Part shown: positions 1-7,225 of the stretch, piece by piece | How the letters are laid out: each line of letters starts with the position of its first letter | How positions within the stretch are numbered: position 1 is the stretch's first letter | NCBI GenBank assembly: GCA_937877125.1 | Contig: CALEFQ010000094.1 | Location: 1-14,881 of the forward strand | From: an uncultured bacterium | GTDB taxonomy: Bacteria; Patescibacteriota; CALEFQ01 | Direction of reading: 5' to 3' | DNA: 14,881 bases | Translations under genes and position numbers: made by a program | Notes under the pieces: generated by a model | What the model was told of the DNA's origin: nothing | Seen by the model: only the letters and a program-made list of their open reading frames with translations | The model's database searches: none

Positions 1-54
1 CGAACCCATGCCCTGCTGTTCAAAAACTACCGAAGCGCGGGTCAAATTTTTGCC
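1..54 (-). pseudogene. secD: In-frame continuation of secD after the TGA (runs off the window)
   Basis: Read in the same frame after the TGA at 57-55, the minus strand gives GKNLTRASVVFEQQGMGS. This matches the conserved SecD stretch that follows the P1 domain (family form roughly TGLTGKDLKRASV). The frame is unshifted, so the interruption is a single nonsense codon, most simply TCA (Ser) or ACA (Thr) changed to TGA. It could be a real mutation, a recoded or read-through codon, or a sequencing/assembly error. Confidence 0.7.
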
Positions 55-795
55 TCAGAGCCCCGTTGCGTTGAATTGCGGTTGCTGCAAAGCGCTTAAA
101 TCAATTGGATTGCCTTCGCTATCCTGAAGCTGGCTTTTGATTTGTTCCAATTCTTCCGGAGTCAATTCCGGCAAATTCTCCTGGGTTGCCTCGGCCGGCT
201 GATCCGGAGCCGTCACCTCTCCGGCAGTGGCTTCGGCCGCCAAACGTCGGAGAGACGCCCGCGGAGTTTCTGTGGAACGTTCGGCATTATTTTCCGCCGG
301 TTGGCCTTCGACCGTGACACCTTCGCTTGATCCTTCAATATTAATCTCGCCTGACGCCTCGCCCGCTTCTTCCATGAACTCCAGGGTCGGGGTTTCGCCG
401 ATCGCCGCGATCGCCTGGTCAATATCTTTTATGCCCGCTAATTCAACAATCAACCGGTCCTGCCCGGAAACCTGAACGATCGGTTCCGAGACGCCAAAAA
501 GGTTGACGCGGCGCTCGATAACATCACGCACGCCCGCCATCGCTTCGGCCTGATTCTCACCTTTGACATTGCTCAAATCAGCCTGATAAACCAGCTGACT
601 GCCGCCTTGCAAATCCAAGCCTAAGTGAACTTTGATCGGGACCTTGAGGTCCTCGACCGTCTCGCCTTCTTTGGGTTGCATCCCAAGTTTCGACCAGTCA
701 AAATCCGGGCCGCGCGGCAAATCCACAATCAAACACAGCGCCACGACAACGGCGATCATGATCAGAGTAGTAATGAGTCGGCGACGGGAAGACAT
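55..795 (-). CDS. secD: Protein translocase subunit SecD, N-terminal part ended by an in-frame TGA
   Basis: SecD works with SecF in the membrane and uses the proton-motive force to help pull exported proteins through SecYEG. Visible are an N-terminal membrane segment (about residues 8-25), the family motif LGLDLQGG (58-65), and the P1-domain pattern VIERRVNLFGVSEP (92-105), ending near TPTLEF (136-140). Next comes a Glu/Ala/Pro/Gln-rich low-complexity insert (about 142-240), an inserted stretch of a kind I associate with candidate-phyla SecD proteins. Translation then meets TGA at 57-55, although the same frame continues downstream as recognisable SecD to the window edge (see 1-54). The ATG start gives a normal Arg-rich N-terminus before the membrane segment. 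No Shine-Dalgarno is visible, as in most genes here. A heptamer hairpin separates it from the L,D-transpeptidase gene upstream. Identity is firm; whether it makes full-length protein is open. Confidence 0.85.
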   Translation of the reverse strand: MSSRRRLITTLIMIAVVVALCLIVDLPRGPDFDWSKLGMQPKEGETVEDLKVPIKVHLGLDLQGGSQLVYQADLSNVKGENQAEAMAGVRDVIERRVNLFGVSEPIVQVSGQDRLIVELAGIKDIDQAIAAIGETPTLEFMEEAGEASGEINIEGSSEGVTVEGQPAENNAERSTETPRASLRRLAAEATAGEVTAPDQPAEATQENLPELTPEELEQIKSQLQDSEGNPIDLSALQQPQFNATGL

Positions 796-800
796 AAAAC

Positions 801-870
801 AAAGTCAAAAGTCAAAAATCAAAAGTCAAAGGTCAGATTGTCTAACTTTTGACTTTTGCCTTTTGACTTT
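801..870. repeat. Heptamer (AAAAGTC) inverted repeat, copy 1
   Basis: This fills the gap between the L,D-transpeptidase stop (875) and the secD start (795). Arms 801-826 and 845-870 are made of AAAGTCA-type heptamers and pair over 26 bp with one mismatch and one G-U, around an 18-nt loop. The stem is A/U-rich with no clear T-run outside it, so it is not a textbook terminator. It could still stabilise the 3' end of one message or separate the two genes. Confidence 0.75.
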
Positions 871-874
871 TTAA

Positions 875-2305
875 TTAATGTACTATTACCGGATCACCGT
901 TTCGCGCCCAGGCGTACAGCCAAGCGGCCTGATCGAGCGGCTCATTGATACAACCGTGGCTCATCCGATGACCGAAATTATGGTGCCAATAAGCGCCGTG
1001 GATTGTAATCGGGCCGTTAATCGGCATCACATGGGGCACGTTCGGCAAATCGTAATTGTCCGGGTTATCCGGCCCGTAAACCCAGGCCATCCGGGTCGAC
1101 AAGGTGTGACCCTGGATCCGGAAGGTCCCGGTCGGAGTCGGATGCTTGGCCGTTCCGGTCGAGACCAAATAGGTCCGCACCAGCTCGCCGTTTTCAAAGG
1201 CACGCAACCGCTGTTCGGCAATACTGACATCCACATATCGGAAATAATCCAGCCGGCCGTCACCGGGACGCCGGTCCGGGATCGTCACGATTTCTAGCTT
1301 ATTATCACGATCGATATCCCCGGTCGCCAAATTTAGACTGCCGCGAAAATCGGACGCGTAAGCCATCCTGGTAATTTTATAGAGTTTTCCTGCGGCTGTC
1401 CAGCCTTGGACATGCGGCCCGCCGCCCCAGCCTGCCGCCGTCAAAATTTCTTCTTTGCCGTCGCCATTGATATCACCGCCGGCCACCTTGATGCCACCCC
1501 GAAAACCGGACGGATGGGCGCGCCAATCAGCCAAGACAAATTCGCTATTGCCGACGATTCGATACAGCTTGACTCGCGGATCGCCAAAAGGACCATGGCC
1601 GACCACCAATTCATCAGAACCGTCGCCGTCAACGTCGGCGGAAGCCAGGGTGGCACCGCCCTTTTCACCCGGGTCAAAAGCAAAAAATGATTTATTTATT
1701 GGTTTCCCTTTGCCGTCAAAAAACTTTATTTGGGCGCCGCCGCTCGTTCCTGGCGCGGTCACTACTTCGTCTTTGCCGTCGCCGTTAAAATCACCGGCCG
1801 CGACATTGACGCCGCCCTGGAAATTTCCGGAATAAGCTAGCCATTGAGCCACAATTGTCCGATTCTTGTCGCCCCGATAGATTTTTACCCAAGCCTGGCC
1901 TTTAGAGCGCTGGCCGACAATAATTTCTTCTTTACCGTCACCGTCAACATCCCCGGCCGCGACCGAAACTCCCCCGTGAAAATCCTTGGAAAACGCAAAA
2001 AAATCTAAACCTTGATTGACGCCATTTTTGGAAAAAATCCTGATGTGAGGGCCGGATCCTCGTCCGGCGCCGACAATAATCTCACCGTAACCGTTGCCGT
2101 CAATATCACCGACCGCGATCGTGCCGCCATTTTGATTACTGGCCGGCCACGCTAAAAAAGATTTCTCGACACCCGACATATTGTCATTGAAAACTTTGAC
2201 TTCCGGCGCCATGGTATTAGCCGCCTGGACACTTCCCGCCACTAAGCAGGAACCGGCGATCGCCAAACCCAGCACCCATAAAAAAACATTTTTCTTCATA
2301 AACAT
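875..2305 (-). CDS. Secreted FG-GAP/VCBS propeller protein with C-terminal YkuD L,D-transpeptidase domain
   Basis: The predicted enzyme cross-links or modifies peptidoglycan outside the cell. From the ATG at 2305 it has 476 residues. A signal peptide (Lys-Lys, hydrophobic core, cut near VQA-A, about residue 28) is followed by about six FG-GAP-type repeats, each with a calcium-loop motif such as DIDGNGYGE, DVDGDGKEE, DFNGDGKDE, DVDGDGSDE and INGDGKEE, probably forming a beta-propeller. The last ~120 residues are a YkuD domain with the catalytic signature HGAYWHHNFG...SHGCIN; the Cys is near residue 452. TTG at 2311 and ATG at 2299 are alternative starts; either ATG gives a good signal peptide. 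No Shine-Dalgarno is visible. The propeller resembles that of the next gene upstream, which carries a different catalytic domain. The fusion may anchor or target the transpeptidase at the surface (inference). Confidence 0.9.
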   Translation of the reverse strand: MFMKKNVFLWVLGLAIAGSCLVAGSVQAANTMAPEVKVFNDNMSGVEKSFLAWPASNQNGGTIAVGDIDGNGYGEIIVGAGRGSGPHIRIFSKNGVNQGLDFFAFSKDFHGGVSVAAGDVDGDGKEEIIVGQRSKGQAWVKIYRGDKNRTIVAQWLAYSGNFQGGVNVAAGDFNGDGKDEVVTAPGTSGGAQIKFFDGKGKPINKSFFAFDPGEKGGATLASADVDGDGSDELVVGHGPFGDPRVKLYRIVGNSEFVLADWRAHPSGFRGGIKVAGGDINGDGKEEILTAAGWGGGPHVQGWTAAGKLYKITRMAYASDFRGSLNLATGDIDRDNKLEIVTIPDRRPGDGRLDYFRYVDVSIAEQRLRAFENGELVRTYLVSTGTAKHPTPTGTFRIQGHTLSTRMAWVYGPDNPDNYDLPNVPHVMPINGPITIHGAYWHHNFGHRMSHGCINEPLDQAAWLYAWARNGDPVIVH

Positions 2306-2348
2306 TGGCAAATAAAACTAGTAATTAAAACTTAAGGCCAGCTATTAA

Positions 2349-2460
2349 AATTTAAGAATTAAGATCTAAGAAACAAGAAATAGAAACTAGAATTTAAGAC
2401 CGAGCCTCTTTTCTAATCATTCTTATATCTTAAATCTTAATATCTTAATTTCTTAAATTT
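2349..2460. repeat. AT-rich TTAAATC/TTAATTTC repeat, copy 1
   Basis: This lies between the deacetylase stop (2470) and the L,D-transpeptidase start. A run of TTAAG/CTTAA-type units at 2421-2460 is mirrored by an inverted, imperfect copy at 2349-2371. Bases 2429-2456 match 12842-12869 at 27 of 28 positions, in the same position just after a gene's stop codon. I see no confident promoter in this gap. Confidence 0.65.
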
Positions 2461-2469
2461 TTAGCACTC

Positions 2470-4104
2470 TTACCACTGACTCCCCTTCTGCCATTCCATC
2501 TGATCCAGCGTCACAATCTCATAACCCTGCGCTTTTATGGCGCTAATAATACCGTCCATAGCCGCTCCGGTAGCGGGGTTTCCCGTGTGAAATAATATCA
2601 CAGAGCCGGGCCTAAGTCCACTCAAAGCGATATTTTTTATCGAAGCCGGATCGTGGTTGCCCATCGCGTCTCGGGTATCCGCCGTCCACTGCCAATAATG
2701 ATAGCCCTCGCCCATCACCACCGCGTCGGTACTGGCGTTATGACCTCCCCCGGGATAACGGAAATGGGGCTTGGTCGGTTTGCCCGTGATCAGCGCCACC
2801 AAGGAATCGGCTTTTTGCAATTCACTCCGGATCTGCTCCGCCGGAATCCGCGTGCAGATTGAGTGGTTCCAAGTATGATTGCCCAGACGATGTCCGCGGC
2901 GCGAAATGTCAGCCACAGTACTCCGGTTGCCGTCCATCCACCGACCGATCAAGAAAAAAGTTGCCTTAACGTTATGTTTATCAAGGGCTGCCAGTATATT
3001 TTCCAGGGAGCCGCCCCTCGAGCCGCCGTCGTCAAAAGTCAGCGCCACGCACCGGTGCGTCCGGCAGAAAGAATAATCCGTGGCCGCTACCACTTTGGCC
3101 GGCCAAGCCGCTAATTTTTCATTGGTAGCCGCTAAATTTACACCGCCGCTCTCGCTTTTATCAAAAGGAAAGAAATTAACCGCGTTTTGGATTTTCCCTG
3201 CCGTGCTGTACGCCAGCACATGCGGTGCTCCCCCGGAAGCCACCGCCGTCACCACTTCACTGATTGTGTCTTTATTAACGTCAGCCGCCGCGACATTAGT
3301 GCCGCTTTTGAAACTACGGCCGAAGGGATAAAAATCTCCCCAGACCTTGAAATTTTTCTCGGCCGAGATCACCTTGACCCGTCCGTTCGCGCCGGCGAGA
3401 GTCCCGACGGCTAAGCCGGGCTGACTTGCTTGCGCAAGCAAGCTTTCGCGAAAAGCGCCGTAGGCGACCGAAAGCCCGCCTTTGTAGGCCTGACCAAAGG
3501 GGAAAATCGAGAGCCCCCAAAACTTGCCGTCGCCGCCATAAACCGCCACGTTGCCGCCGCGACTGGCCGTAGCGACGATAACTTCATCCTTGCCGTCATA
3601 ATCGATGTCACCGCTAGTGACCGTTAGCCCGCCGCGGAAACCAGGCTGGAAAACCTGGTATTTTTTTACCGGAGCGTTTTTCCCGTATTTGAAAATAAAA
3701 ACCTCGGGCAAGCGCGCCCCGGCCGGTACCACAATAATTTCTTTTTGGCCGTCGGCATCGGTATCACCCACCGCTATCTTCCCGCCGCCGGTATAAGCTT
3801 TTTCAAACGGGAAGACGTTCCAGGATAGAGGATTGCCGTTCAGATCAAATACCCGCAAGTGCCCGCTGGTGGCGGCGCCGGTAATGGTGACAATTTCATC
3901 ACGTCCGTCGCCGTTGACATCGCCGATCGCGCCGTTAATTCCTTTGTTGTAGCTTGTTCCGTAGGGAGAAAAATCCCGCCCCGCTTTTATATTGGTCAAA
4001 TCAAAAATCTTGCCGGGCGTGTTCGCCGCCCGGACAGCAGGGATAAAAGCCAAGCCCAAACCCGCGACCAAAAAGATAAAAGACAACTTAGCTAATGTTT
4101 TCAT
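2470..4104 (-). CDS. Secreted FG-GAP propeller protein with C-terminal polysaccharide deacetylase (NodB) domain
   Basis: This 544-residue protein is a predicted extracytoplasmic metal-dependent deacetylase, probably of N-acetylated wall or surface glycans. Signal peptide 1-26 is cut near VRA-A. Residues ~55-325 form FG-GAP repeats (DVNGDGRDE, DTDADGQKE, DIDYDGKDE), some degenerate: one has lost its calcium loop (GAFRESLLAQA, 216-226). Residues ~348-535 are the NodB domain with all motifs: TFDDG (356-360, Asp358/359), NHTWNH (His410, His414), RYPGGG (449-454), WTADTRD (473-479) and ILFHTG (His506). The metal triad D-H-H and catalytic Asp/His are therefore present. Start ATG at 4104; no Shine-Dalgarno. 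It begins 21 nt after the peptidase gene stop, so it is probably co-transcribed with it. The exact substrate (peptidoglycan, chitin-like or other) cannot be read from sequence. Confidence 0.9.
   Translation of the reverse strand: MKTLAKLSFIFLVAGLGLAFIPAVRAANTPGKIFDLTNIKAGRDFSPYGTSYNKGINGAIGDVNGDGRDEIVTITGAATSGHLRVFDLNGNPLSWNVFPFEKAYTGGGKIAVGDTDADGQKEIIVVPAGARLPEVFIFKYGKNAPVKKYQVFQPGFRGGLTVTSGDIDYDGKDEVIVATASRGGNVAVYGGDGKFWGLSIFPFGQAYKGGLSVAYGAFRESLLAQASQPGLAVGTLAGANGRVKVISAEKNFKVWGDFYPFGRSFKSGTNVAAADVNKDTISEVVTAVASGGAPHVLAYSTAGKIQNAVNFFPFDKSESGGVNLAATNEKLAAWPAKVVAATDYSFCRTHRCVALTFDDGGSRGGSLENILAALDKHNVKATFFLIGRWMDGNRSTVADISRRGHRLGNHTWNHSICTRIPAEQIRSELQKADSLVALITGKPTKPHFRYPGGGHNASTDAVVMGEGYHYWQWTADTRDAMGNHDPASIKNIALSGLRPGSVILFHTGNPATGAAMDGIISAIKAQGYEIVTLDQMEWQKGSQW
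3425..3453. repeat. Adjacent perfect palindromes inside the deacetylase gene
   Basis: CTTGCTTGCGCAAGCAAG (3425-3442) is an 18-bp perfect palindrome. It is followed at once by TTTCGCGAAA (3444-3453). Together they encode the anomalous FRESLLAQAS segment, where a propeller repeat would normally have its calcium loop. Confidence 0.6.
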
Positions 4105-4125
4105 AATTATAAAATTAGGGCTATA

Positions 4126-5709
4126 TTATGCTTTTAGCTCTTTCGGCAGAAAATCAACATTTTGAGATAATTGTTTAATTTCTCCCGATCCGGCCGGGAT
4201 ATAAATCGAAGGATTAGAATGCGGGTTCTCGGGATCCTTATCGATTATGTTTTTCAATCGGGCTTTTTCTCCGTTCTCTGGAAACATATTCTCGAAAAAG
4301 ATGTCGCCGTATTTTCCCCCCTCGCTATAAGCGTATTGACCGTATTCCGATTCGCTAATAAAAATTGGAATTGGAATCCCTCTAAATTTATTGCCGTGCT
4401 TGGCGTAAGCCATAAAATTCCGGACAAAATCCGCGCCGTGACAACCCTTAGTTATAAAGATATCCAGGTCCTCTGCACCCGCTCCTGTTTCCATTTGCTT
4501 TTTCCTTCTGTTTAAATAAGCCCGATAAAATTCAGCATAAGAAATGAAATCTCCGCCCGACAAATGCATGCCATATTTACTGCCATGACCAACAAAGATA
4601 AAAGTTAGCGGAGATGTGGTATTTTCGAGTAAATCTAAAAATTTTTCCCGTATCCTATTGCCAGTTACCCCCTTTTTCCATAATTCCGCCGAATCCCCGC
4701 ATATTTTTCCGCCGTCGGCTTCTATTTGTTTGGTGAGATCGTAATGCGCAGGCGAATTGAAACGATCTTCTTCATGGGTTAAAAACAAGACATTTCTTCC
4801 TTCAAATAACGGAATCGTGCCGAATTTTTCGCGAGCTTCCATAATCCGAGCCATTTCTCTTTTGACAGTCGCTTCCGTCACCGGAATCTCTTGAAAATGA
4901 AGATTTCTAGCCACTGTCACCCGAAGGTTGTCAAAGAATTTTTTTTCATCCTTGCTCTCTTCTGGATTTTCCTGACGATACCCCTCCCACACCCAAGCAG
5001 GATTGATCTCGCCTATTTTTTTTAGGGCGGGATCCTTCAAAAATTCTTCGGCCCCTTTCTTGAACTCTGTCTCGGAAATAAAATCAGCTCCCGAAATCAT
5101 ATTTTCCAAGTTCATCGGCGTGTATTTCCCTGCCACATTTTTCCGGTCGCGAAGGTATGCGCGCGGACGCCACGCCAAGGCCGACCAGCTAAAAGGCTTC
5201 TGGCTTCTTTTTTCTTTTTTGATAACCTCAGTCAATCCGGAAAAAAATTCTCGGGTCACCTTGCTTTCTTGCCCAGCCCCGCCCAAATCGATATCTAAAT
5301 CATAGCGGAACTTTTTACCGTCGGGCGTTTCCAGAAATGAATCCAGCCCGCTAATCGCTTCATGAAACGTCCTGGTTTCCTCCGGAGTATTGATGCGGCT
5401 TAAAACCTCCTGGGCAAAAGCCTTTTCCTCTGGAGGCATAGAGGGCAATCTCGGCCAATAGGAATCCTTGAATATGGAGGGACAGCGTAAAGTTTCCCAG
5501 CCCAAACAGCCGACGACTAAAGCTTTTTTCACCTCGGAATCGCGCACCCCGGCTTGCGACCAAAACGAATCGAAATTGTCCTTGATTTTATCCGGAATCT
5601 TATTCAGATTAAAAGTTATTTCCCCGGGCTCATCATCAAAAGCCTGGGCCCGCTCAGGCGACACAGGGACCGTTTCCGGTAAAGAATTGTTTTCCTTTTT
5701 TTCTACCAT
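4126..5709 (-). CDS. Putative clan CD (caspase/legumain-like) cysteine peptidase with novel N-terminal region
   Basis: I do not recognise a named family for the whole protein (527 residues from the ATG at 5709). Residues ~300-480 read like a caspase-haemoglobinase fold: strand NVLFLTHEED, then TFIFVGHGSKYG with a candidate catalytic His375, then LDIFITKGCHGADF with candidate Cys423, each after a hydrophobic strand, followed by IPIPIFISES. The GHG...(about 48 residues)...Cys arrangement is what is known of clan CD (C13/C14/metacaspase). The ~290-residue N-terminal part has no motif I can name; it is charged and mostly helical-looking. No signal peptide or membrane segment, so probably cytoplasmic. 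The frame stays open to 5775, but those codons overlap gadB and give an unnatural Arg/Thr-rich N-terminus. The gadB stop is 16 nt upstream, so it is probably translated from the gadB message. Function and substrate are unknown. Confidence 0.7.
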   Translation of the reverse strand: MVEKKENNSLPETVPVSPERAQAFDDEPGEITFNLNKIPDKIKDNFDSFWSQAGVRDSEVKKALVVGCLGWETLRCPSIFKDSYWPRLPSMPPEEKAFAQEVLSRINTPEETRTFHEAISGLDSFLETPDGKKFRYDLDIDLGGAGQESKVTREFFSGLTEVIKKEKRSQKPFSWSALAWRPRAYLRDRKNVAGKYTPMNLENMISGADFISETEFKKGAEEFLKDPALKKIGEINPAWVWEGYRQENPEESKDEKKFFDNLRVTVARNLHFQEIPVTEATVKREMARIMEAREKFGTIPLFEGRNVLFLTHEEDRFNSPAHYDLTKQIEADGGKICGDSAELWKKGVTGNRIREKFLDLLENTTSPLTFIFVGHGSKYGMHLSGGDFISYAEFYRAYLNRRKKQMETGAGAEDLDIFITKGCHGADFVRNFMAYAKHGNKFRGIPIPIFISESEYGQYAYSEGGKYGDIFFENMFPENGEKARLKNIIDKDPENPHSNPSIYIPAGSGEIKQLSQNVDFLPKELKA

Positions 5710-5725
5710 ATGACCAAGCAATAGA

Positions 5726-7138
5726 CTAACAAATCCGGTGCTTACGGTGGTGCGGCGGGGTCGGCTTGGGGTCATTGACGCCGCGCGGCTTCTGCTGGTC
5801 CAAAATTTCCACGGCTTTCTTGATGTCGGTCACTAAGATGTCCGACATATCCCGCGTGAAATTCTCACGCACGACCATCCGCAAGATCGCCGTCTCTTGG
5901 GCGTTGGGCGGCAGGGTGTAGGCGGAGATTATCCAGCCGCGTTCCCGCAGTTTGGCCGACAAGTCAAAGACGGAAAAATTTTTGCTATCCTTAAGCTTCA
6001 CCGCGACAATCGGTAACATCTGGGAGGGATTGAGCAAATCGAAACGACCCGTTTTCACTAGCTCCTGCGAAATATACTTGGCGTTGACAATCGTGTTTTC
6101 CATGATCTTTTTATAGCCTTCGAATCCCAGCCGCAAGAAAACGTAATATTGCGCCAGCACCATAGCCGCGCCGCGGGAGAAATTGAGAGTAAAGGTCGGC
6201 ATTTCTCCCCCGAGATAATTGACCTTGAAAATCAGCTCTTCCGGCAAATCTGCCGCTTCGCGAAAAATCAGCCAGCCCAGCCCTGGATAGACCAGCCCGT
6301 ATTTATGGCCGGAAACATTGATCGACCGCACTTGCTCCAGCCGGAAATCCCACTTGAGATTGGGATAGGCAAACGGCGCGATCATGCCGCCGCTGGCGCC
6401 GTCAACATGAATCGGGATATCCCAGCCTTTTTCTTTTTTTACTTTTAACAGATAATCGTTGATTTCCTTGATCGGATCCGCCTGCCCGGTGAAAGTAGTC
6501 CCCAGGATCGCGCCCACGCAAATCGTATTTTCGTCAATCCGGGCGGCCACTTCTTCAACACTGATCACGTAGCGATCCGGGCTCATCGGAATCAGGCGCA
6601 TCTCGACATCAAAATAGCGGGCAAATTTTTCCCAGCAGACATGGACATCGGCGCCGAAAACAATGTTAGGTTTGTCGACCGGCCGGCCGGCTTGTTCGCG
6701 CTTCTTTTTCCAGTTCCACTTATGGGCTAGCAACCCCAGCATAATCGCCTCGGAGGAACCGATCGTGGCCGTGCCGATCGTCTGCGCGCTCTCCGGAGAA
6801 TGAAAAAGCCGCGCCAGCATATTGACCATCCGCTCGTGAATGACTTCGGTTTGCGGATACTGATCATGATCGATGAAGTTTTTATTTTCATTTTCAGCAA
6901 TCAGCTTTTTCGCTTCCGGCTCCATCCAGGTAGTGCAAAAACTGGAAAGATTCTGCGTCGGGTCGCCGTCCAGCTTGAGCTCGTCATGAATCAGCTGATA
7001 GGCGACATTGGCCGGCATCCCCTGGGCCGGCAATTCATATTTGGGAATCGGGCTGTCAGCAAAACCGGTGGTATAAGTGCTGGGCTGTCCCTTCAAATCA
7101 GCTTGCTTTTGATCTAGCCTGACTTTTTTGGAGATCAT
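5726..7138 (-). CDS. gadB: Glutamate decarboxylase (PLP-dependent)
   Basis: It converts L-glutamate to GABA and CO2, consuming a proton, in the cytoplasm; in enteric bacteria this supports acid resistance. At 470 residues it has the length of E. coli GadB (466), and the whole sequence follows that family: [13 protein letters not shown] near 52-64, TATIGSSEA (123-131), [22 protein letters not shown] (244-251) with the cofactor-pairing Asp246, SGHKYG with PLP Lys279, and [19 protein letters not shown]. The C-terminus is unusually basic and His-rich (PPHHRKHR). In E. coli a C-terminal His takes part in pH-dependent closure of the active site, so pH control is possible here (inference). No GadC antiporter is in the window. 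ATG at 7138, no Shine-Dalgarno; a promoter is visible at 7188-7216. TAG stop. It is followed closely by the peptidase gene. Confidence 0.95.
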   Translation of the reverse strand: MISKKVRLDQKQADLKGQPSTYTTGFADSPIPKYELPAQGMPANVAYQLIHDELKLDGDPTQNLSSFCTTWMEPEAKKLIAENENKNFIDHDQYPQTEVIHERMVNMLARLFHSPESAQTIGTATIGSSEAIMLGLLAHKWNWKKKREQAGRPVDKPNIVFGADVHVCWEKFARYFDVEMRLIPMSPDRYVISVEEVAARIDENTICVGAILGTTFTGQADPIKEINDYLLKVKKEKGWDIPIHVDGASGGMIAPFAYPNLKWDFRLEQVRSINVSGHKYGLVYPGLGWLIFREAADLPEELIFKVNYLGGEMPTFTLNFSRGAAMVLAQYYVFLRLGFEGYKKIMENTIVNAKYISQELVKTGRFDLLNPSQMLPIVAVKLKDSKNFSVFDLSAKLRERGWIISAYTLPPNAQETAILRMVVRENFTRDMSDILVTDIKKAVEILDQQKPRGVNDPKPTPPHHRKHRIC

Positions 7139-7169
7139 ATAAATTAATTTAACAAGTAACTAAAATACC

Positions 7170-7185
7170 AAAGATGATTATCTTT
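7170..7185. promoter_or_regulatory. Dyad at the predicted gadB transcription start
   Basis: AAAGATGATTATCTTT is an inverted repeat (6-bp arms, 4-nt centre) overlapping the expected +1 of the gadB promoter. It could be an operator or a 5' end hairpin. No regulator gene is nearby. Confidence 0.3.
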
Positions 7186-7187
7186 AC

Positions 7188-7216
7188 AATATAACATTTT
7201 AGAAACAACCCAACAA
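7188..7216 (-). promoter_or_regulatory. Predicted promoter of gadB with extended -10
   Basis: On the minus strand TTGTTG (7216-7211) and TATATT (7193-7188) are 17 nt apart, with TG one base upstream of the -10 (7196-7195). The -35 is weak and the extended -10 good. The start point would be near 7181, about 43 nt before the gadB ATG. The lycopene cyclase-domain gene ends only 10 nt upstream, so read-through is also possible. Confidence 0.5.
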
Positions 7217-7225
7217 AGGCTTGAT

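Noticed and set aside
1..795. Genome-wide TGA reassignment (Gly or Trp) to explain the secD interruption
   Set aside because: No other gene in the window contains an internal TGA, including secA with 887 codons, so a general alternative code is not supported.
797..872. Heptamer arrays as CRISPR repeats
   Set aside because: The units are 7 nt, tandem without spacers and arranged as inverted arms; there are no cas genes in the window.
878..1297. Plus-strand open frame of 139 codons over the L,D-transpeptidase domain
   Set aside because: It is antisense to a clearly conserved YkuD catalytic region; its composition is a mirror of the real gene.
5710..5775. N-terminal extension of the peptidase gene overlapping gadB
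   Set aside because: The extra 22 codons lie in the gadB 3' end and give an unnatural Arg/Thr-rich sequence. The ATG at 5709 sits just after the gadB stop and fits an operon.
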